DNA from: Paenibacillus peoriae
GTDB taxonomy: Bacteria; Bacillota; Bacilli; Paenibacillales; Paenibacillaceae
DNA: 64,000 nucleotides
Assembly (NCBI RefSeq): GCF_022531965.1
Contig: NZ_CP092831.1
Coordinates: 5,055,001-5,119,000, forward strand
Direction of reading: 5' to 3'
Every line of letters starts with the position of its first letter. The first letter of the stretch is position 1. This document shows positions 40,295-49,628 of this stretch, piece by piece. The notes under the pieces are model-generated. The model did no database searches and was not told the origin of the DNA. It worked only from the letters and a program-made list of their open reading frames with translations. The position numbers were made by a program, and so were the translations under genes.

Positions 40295-40897
40295 TTAAAA
40301 ACTTTTTTTGGCCTTCAAAATTCGATAGCCTTTATCCTTTGTAACTTCCTCCACATGACCGAAAAGACTCTCTATCTTAGCACTCGCCGAAGGGGCCCCC
40401 TGCTTTTTCTGAATGACTACCCACAAAGTTCCACCCTCATTTAAATGCTCATAAGCAAGTTCAAAAATGGTATGCACTGTTTCTTTTCCTGCACGTATAG
40501 GAGGATTCGTCAAAATTACGTCAAAACGTTCATTCTTCACTTCCGCAAACAAATCGCTTTGCTTAACGGTGACATTCTTAACCCCATTACGTTCCGCATT
40601 CTCTATCGCTAGTTGAACGGCTCGCTCATTAATATCAACCATTGTGACGTGTCCTTCTGGGACAAGCGCGGCTGCCGCCAAACCAATCGGCCCGTAACCG
40701 CATCCTACATCTAATACCGAGGCTTGTGCAGGAAGCTGCATCGCTTCAATCAGCACGCGACTCCCATAATCAATGCCCTGCTTCGAAAAAACGCCTGAAT
40801 CGCTGACAAAACGGTATGACCGCCCCCGCAGCACTGTTTCCAGGCTCCGTCTTTCATGCGCCGTCTCTGGCCGCTTGGAGTAGTAATGATCAGCCAT
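40295..40897 (-). CDS. Class I SAM-dependent methyltransferase, RsmC-like (YbxB)
   Basis: 200-aa protein with the small-domain methyltransferase pattern of RsmC, which methylates G1207 of 16S rRNA in E. coli. The SAM motif is VLDVGCGYGPIGLAAA (residues about 61-76), acidic loop MVDINERAVQLA, and the catalytic NPP motif in FDVILTNPPIRAGKETVHTI. In Bacillus the equivalent ybxB lies in this same slot between rplL and rpoB. The start ATG 40897 has GAAAGAGGTGGGCATGA upstream. The exact rRNA target is inferred from the family. Confidence 0.88.
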   Translation of the reverse strand: MADHYYSKRPETAHERRSLETVLRGRSYRFVSDSGVFSKQGIDYGSRVLIEAMQLPAQASVLDVGCGYGPIGLAAAALVPEGHVTMVDINERAVQLAIENAERNGVKNVTVKQSDLFAEVKNERFDVILTNPPIRAGKETVHTIFELAYEHLNEGGTLWVVIQKKQGAPSASAKIESLFGHVEEVTKDKGYRILKAKKSF

Positions 40898-40981
40898 TCA
40901 TGCCCACCTCTTTCGGTTGTACTACCATCATAGCCTTTACAATTACCTTTCAGACATGCTGGCACTACCGTTTTACAGCAA

Positions 40982-41013
40982 CAAACCCCTTGAAGATCAC
41001 CTCAAGGGGTTTG
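40982..41013 (-). terminator. Terminator-like hairpin after rplL
   Basis: Perfect 12-bp stem CAAACCCCTTGA/TCAAGGGGTTTG with an 8-base loop, 33 bases after the rplL stop. On the minus strand it is followed by TTGCTG, a weak U-tract, so termination is probably partial. Confidence 0.65.
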
Positions 41014-41045
41014 TTTTAGTTCATTGTCTGCTAGAAAGCAGTCAA

Positions 41046-41411
41046 TTATTTCACTTCTACAGAAGCGCCTGCTTCTTCCAATTTTGCTTTAATGGATTCA
41101 GCTTCTTCTTTAGCGATTTTTTCTTTCAGTGGTTTTGGAGCGTTGTCAACCAGTTCTTTTGCTTCTTTCAGGCCAAGACCTGTGATTTCGCGAACTGCTT
41201 TGATAACGTTGATTTTGGAACCGCCAGCGCTTGTCAAGATTACGTCGAACTCGGATTGCTCAGCTTCAGCTGCGCCACCTGCTGCGCCACCTGCTACAGC
41301 TACTGGAGCTGCTGCAGTTACGCCGAATTCTTCTTCGATTGCTTTCACGAGATCGTTCAGTTCCAATACGGACATACCTTTAATTGCTTCCAAGATTTGC
41401 TCTTTACTCAT
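41046..41411 (-). CDS. rplL: 50S ribosomal protein L7/L12
   Basis: Stalk protein that recruits translation GTPases. N-terminal dimer domain ([20 protein letters not shown]), Ala/Gly-rich hinge ([17 protein letters not shown]) and the globular C-terminal domain ([39 protein letters not shown]). Length is 121 aa. It follows rplJ by 68 bases. Confidence 0.98.
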   Translation of the reverse strand: MSKEQILEAIKGMSVLELNDLVKAIEEEFGVTAAAPVAVAGGAAGGAAEAEQSEFDVILTSAGGSKINVIKAVREITGLGLKEAKELVDNAPKPLKEKIAKEEAESIKAKLEEAGASVEVK

Positions 41412-41479
41412 GGTTGAACCTCCATTTAAATTCGTATTTTTTTGTTCTCAACTGCTATACAGCAGGTTTAATCCCTAAC

Positions 41480-41983
41480 TTATGCGCTTTGCTCTTCTTT
41501 TTCTGCAACAGCTTTAACTGCAAGCGCGAAGTTGCGCACAGGAGCTTGAAGCACGCTGAGGAGCATGGAAAGGAGACCTTCGCGGGATGGCAGTTCTGCC
41601 AGTGCTTTGATTTCCTCAACACCGATAACGCGACCTTCTACAACTGCACCTTTCAGTTCCAGTGCATTGTTCTTCTTAGCGAAATCGTTCAAGATTTTAG
41701 CTGCAGACACTGCATCATCTTTGCCGAACGCGATTGCAGTAGGACCTGTCAATACTGCGTCCAGTTCAGTCAATTCTGCTGCCGCAGTTGCACGGCGGAG
41801 CAGTGTGTTTTTCAGCACTTGAAATTCGATTCCGGCTTCGCGAAGCTGCTTACGCAGCTCAGTTACTTGGGCAACATTCAGACCGCGATAGTCTGCAACC
41901 ACAGTCGTTACGCTCTCACGCAATTTCGCAGCTACAACTTCAACAGCTTCTTGTTTTGCTTGAATCACCTTTGCATTTGCCAA
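41480..41983 (-). CDS. rplJ: 50S ribosomal protein L10
   Basis: Base of the L7/L12 stalk and autoregulator of rplJL through the leader. Signatures: [60 protein letters not shown]. The start is set at TTG 41983 ([10 protein letters not shown] follows), seven bases after AGGAGGTG, giving 167 aa; the GTG three codons earlier lies inside the ribosome binding site. Confidence 0.96.
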   Translation of the reverse strand: MANAKVIQAKQEAVEVVAAKLRESVTTVVADYRGLNVAQVTELRKQLREAGIEFQVLKNTLLRRATAAAELTELDAVLTGPTAIAFGKDDAVSAAKILNDFAKKNNALELKGAVVEGRVIGVEEIKALAELPSREGLLSMLLSVLQAPVRNFALAVKAVAEKEEQSA

Positions 41984-42065
41984 ACTGTACACCTCCTGAT
42001 CAATTTATCCGCTTTGTTCGAAGCACCCGATCTGGTGATCTCACAAAGCTTGCTTTCATAAGCAT

Positions 42066-42235
42066 GAAAAAAGCCTCCGTAGAGTACGAAGGCTTGATAA
42101 ATCTACATGGACGGGACAAGCCCGTCACATGAAACGTTCTATCATAACACCTCGGTAGGAAATTAAGCCCTAAGGCACCTACTGTCTACGGTAAGCATAT
42201 TCAACTTTAATGGTCAGTCACAAGGACTCACAACT
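42066..42235 (-). ncRNA. Ribosomal protein L10 leader
   Basis: The leader RNA between the promoter and rplJ contains the L10-leader core AGACAGTAGGTGCCTTAGGG and TTAATTTCCTACCGAGGTG (about 42190-42149). An attenuator hairpin AAGCCTTCGT/ACGGAGGCTT (42095-42071) followed by TTTTTTC (42072-42066) lies about 85 bases before the rplJ start. In Bacillus relatives L10 or the L10-L12 complex binds such leaders and switches the terminator. Confidence 0.8.
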
Positions 42236-42240
42236 TTTAT

Positions 42241-42269
42241 AGAATAACAATTTTGATTGAACATGTCAA
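42241..42269 (-). promoter_or_regulatory. rplJ-rplL promoter (sigma-A), overlapping an AT-rich hairpin
   Basis: Minus strand TTGACA (42269-42264), 17 bp, TATTCT (42246-42241). The -35 and spacer lie in the inverted repeat ATTTTGATTG...CAATCAAAAT (about 42250-42276), which starts within two bases of the rplA stop codon and could serve as a weak 3' hairpin for rplA RNA. Confidence 0.65.
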
Positions 42270-42277
42270 TCAAAATA

Positions 42278-42970
42278 TTATCTGTAAACAGATGCGTTCA
42301 CACGTGCACTTGGTCCCATAGTCGAAGAAATAGCGATGTTTTTCAGGTATACACCTTTAGCAGCCGCTGGCTTCGCACGGTTCAAGGCTTCAACCAAGGC
42401 TTTAAGGTTCTCGTTCAGCTGTTCAGCACTGAAGGAAGCTTTGCCGATTGGCGCATGAATTTGACCGGCTTTGTCGAGACGGTATTCGATTTTACCGGCT
42501 TTAATTTCTTGAACAGCCTTGGCAACGTCGAAAGTAACTGTGCCTGCTTTAGGGTTAGGCATCAAACCTTTACCACCGAGCAAACGACCCAGTTTACCAA
42601 CCTCACTCATCATATCAGGTGTCGCAACGCAGACGTCGAATTCAAACCAGCCTTGTTGGATTTTGTTGATCATATCTTGATCGCCAACAAAATCAGCGCC
42701 AGCAGCTTCCGCTTCTTTCACTTTGTCACCTTTTGCAAATACCAGAACGCGTTGTGTTTTACCCGTACCATGCGGCAGGACAACAACACCACGAACAGCC
42801 TGGTCTTGTTTACGGGAATCTACGCCCAGACGAACTGCAGCTTCAACGGTTTCGTCGAATTTAGCAGTCGCAGCCTTTTTCACCAGTTCAACGGCTTCTA
42901 AAGGCTCGTAAGTTGCTTCGCTGTCAATCAGCTTAGCAGCTTCCAGGTACTTCTTACCATGTTTAGCCAT
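42278..42970 (-). CDS. rplA: 50S ribosomal protein L1
   Basis: L1-stalk protein involved in E-site tRNA release, and repressor of the L11 operon in many bacteria. [40 protein letters not shown] and [20 protein letters not shown] identify it. Start ATG 42970 gives 230 aa with AGGAGGAAAACATT upstream. It is 87 bases after rplK. Confidence 0.98.
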   Translation of the reverse strand: MAKHGKKYLEAAKLIDSEATYEPLEAVELVKKAATAKFDETVEAAVRLGVDSRKQDQAVRGVVVLPHGTGKTQRVLVFAKGDKVKEAEAAGADFVGDQDMINKIQQGWFEFDVCVATPDMMSEVGKLGRLLGGKGLMPNPKAGTVTFDVAKAVQEIKAGKIEYRLDKAGQIHAPIGKASFSAEQLNENLKALVEALNRAKPAAAKGVYLKNIAISSTMGPSARVNASVYR

Positions 42971-43057
42971 AATGTTTTCCTCCTTATGTGGTATTAGCGG
43001 ATATTCCTCCCACACTTGCCGGACAGTCAAACTGCCGGCACACGTAGATTAATAAAA

Positions 43058-43483
43058 TTAATCTACGATGGTGATACCCATGCTGCGAGCAGTACCTTCA
43101 ACCATACGCATTGCCGATTCTACGGAAGCTGCGTTAAGGTCAGGCATTTTTTGCTCTGCAATTTGACGAACAGCAGCGCGATTTACAGTTGCAACTTTCG
43201 TTTTATTCGGTTCACCGGAACCTTTTTCGATTTTAGCAGCAACTTTCAACAGAACAGCAGCCGGTGGAGTTTTGGTGATGAACGTAAAAGAACGATCCTC
43301 AAATACCGAAATTTCAACCGGAATAATCAGGCCTGCTTGATCAGCAGTACGAGCATTGAACTCTTTACAGAATGCCATGATGTTGACACCTGCTTGACCC
43401 AAAGCTGGACCTACTGGAGGCGCTGGATTAGCTTTCCCTGCAGGAATCTGCAGTTTTACCATTTTAATTACCTTTTTTGCCAT
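43058..43483 (-). CDS. rplK: 50S ribosomal protein L11
   Basis: Protein of the GTPase-associated centre; binding site of thiopeptides and needed for RelA sensing. [20 protein letters not shown] holds the conserved prolines, followed by [20 protein letters not shown] and the C-terminal [12 protein letters not shown]. Start ATG 43483, seven bases after GGAGGTGTC, giving 141 aa. It follows nusG by 73 bases. Confidence 0.98.
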   Translation of the reverse strand: MAKKVIKMVKLQIPAGKANPAPPVGPALGQAGVNIMAFCKEFNARTADQAGLIIPVEISVFEDRSFTFITKTPPAAVLLKVAAKIEKGSGEPNKTKVATVNRAAVRQIAEQKMPDLNAASVESAMRMVEGTARSMGITIVD

Positions 43484-43556
43484 GGATGACACCTCCTTGA
43501 CTCAATAGTGGTAGACGGACCTATCGATCCTCCCACAAGAAACCTGTAAGAAAAAT

Positions 43557-44090
43557 CTATATTTTCTCCACTTGAGTATAATCCAACTCAAGCGGGGTTT
43601 CCCGTCCAAACATATTGACGTGAACTTTAAGCTTGCTCTTCTCAACCAAAATTTCTTCCACGGAGCCCACAAAATTCGCAAAAGGACCAACTTTAATTCG
43701 CACGGATTCCTTAACATCGAATTCAATCTTCGGTTTCGGCTCTACCATGCCCATATGCTTCAGAATCTGTTCAACTTCTTCTGGAAGCAATGGCGTCGGT
43801 TTGGAACCCGAGCCTGTTGACCCTACAAATCCCGTAACACCTGGTGTGTTGCGTACAACATACCAAGAGTCGTCGGTTTGAACCATTTCGACTAAGACAT
43901 AACCAGGGTAGACTTTACGCATAACGGTTTTTTTCTTACCGTCCTTGGTTACCAGTTCTTCTTCCATAGGAACAAGAACACGGAATATCTTGTCTTCCAT
44001 GCCCATGGACTCAACGCGTTTTTCCAAATTGGCTTTGACTTTGTTCTCATACCCTGAATAGGTATGAACGACGTACCATCTTTTTTCCAT
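43557..44090 (-). CDS. nusG: Transcription elongation and pausing factor NusG
   Basis: NGN domain (about residues 1-115: EKRWYVVHTYSGYENKVKAN, RKVYPGYVLVEMVQTDDSWY, NTPGVTGFVGS) plus a KOW domain at the C-terminus (KVGPFANFVGSVEEILVEKS). Length is 177 aa. In Bacillales NusG stimulates sequence-specific pausing. ATG 44090 is 22 bases downstream of secE. Confidence 0.98.
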   Translation of the reverse strand: MEKRWYVVHTYSGYENKVKANLEKRVESMGMEDKIFRVLVPMEEELVTKDGKKKTVMRKVYPGYVLVEMVQTDDSWYVVRNTPGVTGFVGSTGSGSKPTPLLPEEVEQILKHMGMVEPKPKIEFDVKESVRIKVGPFANFVGSVEEILVEKSKLKVHVNMFGRETPLELDYTQVEKI

Positions 44091-44112
44091 ATCAAGCCAC
44101 CTGGAACCCTTC

Positions 44113-44304
44113 CTAGATAATCGCTTCGATCACAGCGGAAATGCCGATGTCGAGAACCCAAAAATAAATCGTGACGAACGCAATTGTCCCTATGACAATC
44201 AGCGTATAGTTGGTCAGTTCTTTACGATTGGGCCAGCGAACCTTCTTGAGTTCAGCCCAGCTTTCAGAGAAAAAGGAAAACAGAGACTTGAAACTGCGTT
44301 TCAC
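44113..44304 (-). CDS. secE: Preprotein translocase subunit SecE
   Basis: Short single-span SecE (63 aa) that clamps SecY. The amphipathic stretch SFFSESWAELKKVRWPNRKE is the family hallmark, followed by one membrane helix (TLIVIGTIAFVTIYFWVLDI). The start codon is GTG 44304, preceded by GGAGGTGTAGTCGGC. It is between rpmG and nusG. Confidence 0.96.
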   Translation of the reverse strand: MKRSFKSLFSFFSESWAELKKVRWPNRKELTNYTLIVIGTIAFVTIYFWVLDIGISAVIEAII

Positions 44305-44324
44305 GCCGACTACACCTCCAAAAA

Positions 44325-44474
44325 CTATCTGGTTTCCCGATGAGAAGTCTGTTCGTTACAGGACTTACAGAATTTCTTCATCTCCATGCGGTCGGGGTGA
44401 TTACGCTTGTTTTTCGTCGTTGTGTAATTTCTTTGTTTGCATGTTGTACAAGCCAAAGTAATAATTACCCGCAT
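44325..44474 (-). CDS. rpmG: 50S ribosomal protein L33 (zinc form)
   Basis: 49 aa: [20 protein letters not shown], then [20 protein letters not shown] and EQTSHRETR. The two CxxC pairs (CTTC, CKSC) show the zinc-dependent form. ATG 44474 follows GGAGGTGCACATC. It is the first gene of the rpmG-secE-nusG transcript. Confidence 0.96.
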   Translation of the reverse strand: MRVIITLACTTCKQRNYTTTKNKRNHPDRMEMKKFCKSCNEQTSHRETR

Positions 44475-44558
44475 GATGTGCACCTCCCGAAGACATCCAA
44501 CACCGGAAGTCTCATAATTGATCCTAAAAAAAACCGCGAATTTAGGCCTACCTAAAAC

Positions 44559-44587
44559 ACTTTATCACACGGGGTTTTCCATGTCAA
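44559..44587 (-). promoter_or_regulatory. Promoter of rpmG-secE-nusG (sigma-A)
   Basis: Minus strand TTGACA (44587-44582), 17 bp, TAAAGT (44564-44559). The 335-base gap 44475-44809 holds this promoter and the sigH terminator; I see no gene in it. Confidence 0.75.
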
Positions 44588-44763
44588 CGAATGTTTACAT
44601 ACAATTCGCAGTCCCGACTGTGGTGCATTTTAACATCTGTGCATCCTTTAAAACTATTCTCTGAAAAGCCGCTTCAAAAATCAAGGCGATATCTATTATT
44701 CGTCTTTTTTAGTATAAATCATTTGTAACACTTATAAACCTGCATAGCCTACCTATAACGAAT

Positions 44764-44786
44764 AAAAAAAGACTCGGACTCGAGCC
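44764..44786 (-). terminator. Intrinsic terminator after sigH
   Basis: Minus strand GGCTCG, loop AGTC, CGAGTC, then TTTTTTTATT, 24 bases after the sigH stop. The short stem is followed by a strong U-tract. Confidence 0.7.
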
Positions 44787-44809
44787 TTTTTCCCTGTCAG
44801 CCTCTACTT

Positions 44810-45454
44810 TCAACTATCTCTTACTTCCAGATACTTTTCAAGTTTACGCTTGACCCGTTGCAGCGCGTTATCAATGGATTTCACATGGCGGTCAAGATCC
44901 TCTGCAATCTCCTGATACGAACGTCCGTCCAGATACAACATAAGTACCTTGCGTTCCAGTTCGCTCAGAATCTCGGACATCTTGTCCTCAAGGCCCACAA
45001 ATTCTTCCTGATTGATGATCAGCTCTTCAGGGTCACTTACTTGTGTTCCGCAAATCACATCGAGCAACGTCCGGTCTGACTCTTCATCATAGATGGGCTT
45101 GTCCAGAGACACGTAAGAGTTCAGAGGAATGTGCTTTTGTCGTGTAGCCGTCTTAATTGCCGTAATAATCTGTCGTGTAATGCACAACTCGGCGAAAGCC
45201 TTGAACGAAGCAAGCTTGTCTCCCTTAAAATCACGAATGGATTTGTAGAGACCAATCATGCCCTCCTGAATAATATCCTCGCGATCAGCACCAATCAGGA
45301 AGTAGGATCTGGCCTTGGCCCGCACAAAGTTCCGGTATTTGTTGATCAGAAACTCCAGCGCTTCCCCATCACCTTCATGGACTGCTCCGACAATGTCTTC
45401 ATCATTTTTGTAATCAAACTTTGACAACATGATATCCTTGAGGTCCACACTCAC
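44810..45454 (-). CDS. sigH: RNA polymerase sigma-H factor
   Basis: Early sporulation and stationary-phase sigma factor (Spo0H). Region 2 is at about residues 40-110 (YRNFVRAKARSYFLIGADRE, DIIQEGMIGLYKSIRDF, FAELCITRQIITAIKTATRQ) and region 4.2 at the C-terminus (LSELERKVLMLYLDGRSYQE then DLDRHVKSIDNALQRVKRKL). The start is GTG 45454, seven bases after GGAGGG, giving 214 aa. It has its own sigma-A promoter. In Bacillus AbrB represses this gene and SigH switches on spo0A and other sporulation genes. Confidence 0.97.
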   Translation of the reverse strand: MSVDLKDIMLSKFDYKNDEDIVGAVHEGDGEALEFLINKYRNFVRAKARSYFLIGADREDIIQEGMIGLYKSIRDFKGDKLASFKAFAELCITRQIITAIKTATRQKHIPLNSYVSLDKPIYDEESDRTLLDVICGTQVSDPEELIINQEEFVGLEDKMSEILSELERKVLMLYLDGRSYQEIAEDLDRHVKSIDNALQRVKRKLEKYLEVRDS

Positions 45455-45510
45455 TAACAATCCCTCCGGCTGCAACGCAAGGTACCCGTTACTCTCTCAA
45501 ATATACGACA

Positions 45511-45540
45511 AGTATACGCGATGTAACCTGATACCGTCAA
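45511..45540 (-). promoter_or_regulatory. Promoter of sigH (sigma-A)
   Basis: Minus strand TTGACG (45540-45535), 18 bp, TATACT (45516-45511). It lies in the 162-base gap between rae1 and sigH and gives a leader of about 50 bases. Confidence 0.65.
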
Positions 45541-45616
45541 CCACAACAACCTAAAAAAGAAGAGCGCTAACAAAATTGTCAATGGTTTCAAAATGGAGTG
45601 GCGTCCAATTATTGGT

Positions 45617-46138
45617 TTATTCTCTTCTCCATCGTTCAAACAACTTTCGAAGCTCCGGACTCAGTTTGGAATCTAGCGAGTTACGGGACAACTTAGCACT
45701 ATCCTGCTGGATTCGCTTCTGCACTTCTCTTTCGGATTCCTCAATCTCGATCAGTAATTCTCGCGCCGACACCCTAAGTGCACCTTGTCCAAATGCGACA
45801 TGTTGCTCTACCTGATCGCTTGTCGCTACGTAAATACTTCTTCTTTTACTGCTCAGCTCCCGAACCAATCGCTCGATGCACTCATCAGCAGTTTCTTTTT
45901 CTCTGGTAAAATAAATCTGGACTTTGCTCTGAGCAAAAGTTTTACCTAATCCTGGTACCCTGTAAGCATCAAATACGACGATGACTCTTCTGCCGGAATA
46001 CGCCTGATGATCCGCCAGTCGTTCAAGAAGTCTGTCCCTCGCTTCCTGCATACCAGATTGTACCAGTGCGGAAAGTTCGGGCCAGGCTCCAATCATGTTG
46101 TAACCGTCCACAAGCAGAACATCCCGCGTGTCAGCCAT
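45617..46138 (-). CDS. rae1: NYN/PIN-domain ribosome-associated endoribonuclease (Rae1/YacP family)
   Basis: In Bacillus Rae1 (YacP) enters the ribosomal A site and cuts certain mRNAs during translation. The start DVLLVDGYNMIGAWPELSAL has the first catalytic Asp, GRRVIVVFDAYRVPG the second, and TADECIERLVRELS and YVATSDQVEQHVAFGQGA complete the NYN fold. Length is 173 aa from ATG 46138, which lies four bases after the rlmB stop, so it is probably translationally coupled. The frame is open further upstream but overlaps rlmB. Confidence 0.9.
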   Translation of the reverse strand: MADTRDVLLVDGYNMIGAWPELSALVQSGMQEARDRLLERLADHQAYSGRRVIVVFDAYRVPGLGKTFAQSKVQIYFTREKETADECIERLVRELSSKRRSIYVATSDQVEQHVAFGQGALRVSARELLIEIEESEREVQKRIQQDSAKLSRNSLDSKLSPELRKLFERWRRE

Positions 46139-46142
46139 ATCG

Positions 46143-46889
46143 TTAGCCCCGTGCCTGTCGTCCGCGCAATACTTCGTACATGACAACACCTGCAGCTACA
46201 GAAGCATTAAGGGAATTAATTTGCCCCGCCATTGGCAGCTTGACGAGTACATCGCATTTCTCACGAATCAAACGGCCCATACCTTTATTTTCGTTACCAA
46301 TGACAATGGCTACTGGTCCCGTGAATACTCCATTCCCAAAGACAGGGTCTGTCGCTGTAACATCCGTGCCAACTACCCATACACCTTCTTCTTTAAGACG
46401 ATCAATGGTTTGTCCCAGATTGTTTACACGCGCCACCGGAACGTACTCCACAGCACCTGCCGATGTTTTGGACACCGTTACAGTTACAGCTGCAGAACGC
46501 CTTTTCGGCACAATAACACCATGCGCTCCAGTACAGTCCGCTGTACGAAGGATGGAGCCCAAATTATGAGGGTCTTCAATCTCATCCAGCAAAATCAAAA
46601 ACGGCTCTTCTCCCTTATCACGAGCAGTTGCGAGCAATTCTTCCACTTCAACATAGGCAAAAGGCGCAGCTTGCGCGACCACTCCCTGATGTTGAATGCC
46701 CGGAACCATTTGATCCAGCTTACGCTTGTCCACCTGCAAAACAATAATTCCTGCTTTTTTCGCCTCAGCTGTAATCGGCAGTGTCAAATGTTTTTGCGCA
46801 TTATCCGCAATCCAAATTTTATTTATTGTTCTGCCTGAACGCAATGCCTCCGTTACCGAATGCTTACCGGCAATCCATTCTTCTTCCAT
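46143..46889 (-). CDS. rlmB: 23S rRNA (guanosine-2'-O)-methyltransferase RlmB (YacO)
   Basis: SPOUT-class (TrmH) enzyme; the E. coli relative methylates G2251 in the peptidyl transferase loop. N-terminal substrate-binding domain (WIAGKHSVTEALRSGRTINK), then the trefoil-knot motifs LLDEIEDPHNLGSILRTADC, VAIVIGNENKGMGRLIREKC and KLPMAGQINSLNASVAAGV. Start ATG 46889 (MEEEWIAGK) has GGGAGGAAGCTAGAG upstream, giving 248 aa. The frame continues 29 codons further up but that part is not family-like. It is 55 bases after mrnC. Confidence 0.95.
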   Translation of the reverse strand: MEEEWIAGKHSVTEALRSGRTINKIWIADNAQKHLTLPITAEAKKAGIIVLQVDKRKLDQMVPGIQHQGVVAQAAPFAYVEVEELLATARDKGEEPFLILLDEIEDPHNLGSILRTADCTGAHGVIVPKRRSAAVTVTVSKTSAGAVEYVPVARVNNLGQTIDRLKEEGVWVVGTDVTATDPVFGNGVFTGPVAIVIGNENKGMGRLIREKCDVLVKLPMAGQINSLNASVAAGVVMYEVLRGRQARG

Positions 46890-46944
46890 CTCTAGCTTCC
46901 TCCCGGGAAACGGCTGATACTTGTTCCATCCAGTCCATTCCCAT

Positions 46945-47403
46945 TTATGATTTTCCTGTATTTTCCATTTGCGCAATTCCGTACGTAATCAACTCTCTTA
47001 ATCTGTCCAAATGTCCATCACAATAAAGAGATCCAATCAACCCCTCCAGTGCAGTGGCGTGCCGATACTCAAGCACATCAGCATTTTTGGGCAAACTTCC
47101 TGATTTAGCATTTCTTCCTTGTCGGACAATATCGCGTTCTTCTTCCGTCAGTACATTTTCCAATAGCCCTAACATGCGACTCTGCGCCTTGGCGGAGACT
47201 AGCCCTGTGGCTCGCCGATGCAGATGATTTGGACGCAGGTTAGGCTGTGCCAACAAATATTGCCGGACAGCTACCTCGTACACTGCATCACCAATGTAAG
47301 CTAGTGCAATGGGAGGCATCAAACGTGCTGGCTTGGACGCAGGGTACGGGAACCAGTTCCCCGTACCTTCCGATGCTCCTGAGTTCAGTGGCTTATCATT
47401 CAT
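46945..47403 (-). CDS. mrnC: Mini-ribonuclease III (MrnC)
   Basis: RNase III catalytic domain without a double-stranded RNA-binding domain; in Bacillus it matures 23S rRNA ends. LAYIGDAVYEVAVRQYLL carries the catalytic acidic residues, with NADVLEYRHATALEGLIGSL as the second motif. Length is 152 aa from ATG 47403, whose ATGA overlaps the cysS stop by four bases. The order cysS-mrnC-rlmB-rae1 is as in Bacillus. Confidence 0.94.
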   Translation of the reverse strand: MNDKPLNSGASEGTGNWFPYPASKPARLMPPIALAYIGDAVYEVAVRQYLLAQPNLRPNHLHRRATGLVSAKAQSRMLGLLENVLTEEERDIVRQGRNAKSGSLPKNADVLEYRHATALEGLIGSLYCDGHLDRLRELITYGIAQMENTGKS

Positions 47404-48803
47404 TTTCGCCGCCACCGCATCCCCTGCGCCGTATCTTCAAGCACAATGCCTTTTGCAGCCAACAGATCGCGAATTTCGTCAGCTCTACCCCAATTTCTGG
47501 TCTTACGAGCTTCGACACGTTCTGCAATTAACTGCTCAATTTCGTCATCCAGCAACTCTTCACTCGGCTCCGAATAAATGCGAAGCACGTTATTCATCGA
47601 ATGAAAGGTATGCAATACAGCTTGTAATTCTGCCTGATGTACGACATCTCGTTGCAACAAATGGTTTGCTTCGCTAACCCAATCGAATACAGCAGTAATC
47701 GCATCAGGTGTGTTGAAATCATCATTCATTTTTTCGCCAAACTGCTGCAAAATTCCATCGAGCTTCGTTTGCAGTTCCGTCGATACTCCCTCATTACCTT
47801 TCAGCGCATTAGCTAAACGATGCTTCACATTGGCAACTGCATTGGCGATCCGTTCGACACTGTTCTCCGCCTGACTCATAGTCTCTTGGTTGTAGTTTAA
47901 CGGATTTCGGTAATGCGTCGACAACATAAAATAACGTATAGCCTCAGGCTTGTGATGAGCGCGCAAATCTTTAACTAAAATACCATTACCGAGTGATTTC
48001 GACATTTTTTCATTATCTATGCGAATATATCCGTTATGCATCCAGTAGCGGGATAATGGCTTACCTGTAATCACTTCGGATTGTGCGCATTCACATTCAT
48101 GATGCGGAAATTGCAGATCCTGTCCGCCCCCATGAATATCCAGTGTATCCCCCAAATAATGGCGAGCCATAGCAGAGCATTCGATATGCCAGCCTGGTCG
48201 TCCATTTCCCCAAGGGCTCGACCAATGAATTTCGCCCGGCTTCGCTGCCTTCCAGAGTACAAAGTCCTCGGCATTTTCCTTGCGTTCATCCACATTGATA
48301 CGAATTCCGAACTGAAGCTCTTCCAGATTTTGACCTGACAGTTGTCCGTAATCTTTGAACTTTTTGGTCCGATAGAACACGTCGCCATCATTCTCATAGG
48401 CATAGTCTTTGTCTACCAATTCCTTAATAAAATCAATAATCAGATCCATGCTCTCTGTTACACGAGGGTTCATACTGGCAGCAGGAACATTCAATCCTGT
48501 CAGATCCTCATGGTAGGCAGCAATAAATTTCTCAGCAACTGCCGAAACATTCATGTCAAGTTCCCGAGCTTTGCGGATTAGTTTATCATCGACATCCGTA
48601 AAATTCACCACATAGTTTACATCATAGCCCAAGTACTCCAGGTAGCTACGCACCACATCAAATACAATTACAGGTCGTGCATTGCCAATATGAATGTAAT
48701 CATACACGGTAGGACCGCATACATACATTTTAACCTTTCCAGGCTCCAGTGGCACAAAAGGCTCCCGACTCCTCGTCATTGTATTATAAATTTGAAGCGG
48801 CAT
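47400..48803 (-). CDS. cysS: Cysteinyl-tRNA synthetase
   Basis: Class I synthetase that charges tRNA-Cys. HIGN in DYIHIGNARPVIVFD, KMSKS in NEKMSKSLGN, and zinc ligands Cys (MYVCGPTVYD), Cys (WHIECSAMA) and His/Glu in FPHHECECAQSE. The C-terminal anticodon-binding region ends in MRWRRK. Length is 467 aa. It follows cysE and shares its cysteine T-box leader, so enzyme supply follows tRNA-Cys charging. Confidence 0.98.
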   Translation of the reverse strand: MPLQIYNTMTRSREPFVPLEPGKVKMYVCGPTVYDYIHIGNARPVIVFDVVRSYLEYLGYDVNYVVNFTDVDDKLIRKARELDMNVSAVAEKFIAAYHEDLTGLNVPAASMNPRVTESMDLIIDFIKELVDKDYAYENDGDVFYRTKKFKDYGQLSGQNLEELQFGIRINVDERKENAEDFVLWKAAKPGEIHWSSPWGNGRPGWHIECSAMARHYLGDTLDIHGGGQDLQFPHHECECAQSEVITGKPLSRYWMHNGYIRIDNEKMSKSLGNGILVKDLRAHHKPEAIRYFMLSTHYRNPLNYNQETMSQAENSVERIANAVANVKHRLANALKGNEGVSTELQTKLDGILQQFGEKMNDDFNTPDAITAVFDWVSEANHLLQRDVVHQAELQAVLHTFHSMNNVLRIYSEPSEELLDDEIEQLIAERVEARKTRNWGRADEIRDLLAAKGIVLEDTAQGMRWRRK

Positions 48804-48827
48804 TGTTATGTTCCTCCCTCATGAAAA

Positions 48828-49508
48828 TCATTTTTCTAATGTATTCTCTTGGGCCACCTGATGTTTCTGAGCGGATGCCCCATCCTTCAAATCAGACATT
48901 TCTGCACGCAAACGTTCTATTTCCCGTTGAAGCTCTCGCATAGAATCCACAACCGGATCAGGCAACTGATGACTAAGTCGGTCTGGACGCCTACCATCCT
49001 GTCTGACAACTCGCCCCGGGATGCCCACCACCGTACTGTTTGGTGGAACTTCTTTGAGCACAACCGAGTTAGAGCCAATGTTGGATTGTGCCCCAATCGT
49101 GAAAGAGCCTAATATCTTCGCACCAGAGCCGATAACAACATTATTCCCAATGGTCGGATGGCGCTTACCTTTCTCTTTCCCAGTCCCGCCGAGTGTGACC
49201 CCCTGATACAATACGACATCGTCGCCAATCTCACAGGTTTCCCCGATGACAACTCCCATGCCATGGTCAATGAACAGCCGATCTCCGATACGAGCGCCAG
49301 GATGAATTTCAATGCCTGTCATAAACCTTGATACCTGGGATATAACACGGGCTAGAGTACACCAGTTTCGCAAATAAAACCAATGTGCGATTCGGTGTGC
49401 CCAAAGGGCATGAACACCGGAATACGTAAAAATGACCTCCAGCTTACTCCGGGCGGCCGGATCATTATCCAAAACAGTCTGAATGTCGGATTTGAAATGT
49501 CTGAACAT
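48828..49508 (-). CDS. cysE: Serine O-acetyltransferase
   Basis: It makes O-acetylserine, the acceptor for sulfide in cysteine synthesis. N-terminal helical domain (residues 1-70), then left-handed beta-helix hexapeptide repeats ([60 protein letters not shown]) with the catalytic Asp-His in IDHG. The C-terminal tail after about residue 185 is polar and longer than needed. Length is 226 aa. It is the first gene of the T-box controlled cysE-cysS transcript and links to the cysH-sat genes by pathway. Confidence 0.96.
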   Translation of the reverse strand: MFRHFKSDIQTVLDNDPAARSKLEVIFTYSGVHALWAHRIAHWFYLRNWCTLARVISQVSRFMTGIEIHPGARIGDRLFIDHGMGVVIGETCEIGDDVVLYQGVTLGGTGKEKGKRHPTIGNNVVIGSGAKILGSFTIGAQSNIGSNSVVLKEVPPNSTVVGIPGRVVRQDGRRPDRLSHQLPDPVVDSMRELQREIERLRAEMSDLKDGASAQKHQVAQENTLEK

Positions 49509-49628
49509 GTCGCCCTCCTATTCCCTTCATATCCTTGCCGCATCATCACAACACTTCACGTTCCGCCAATTTTCGCATCCACCAGCACTCTTCGACATTT
49601 TTCTATCTATAACGAGTCTGAGTCTGAT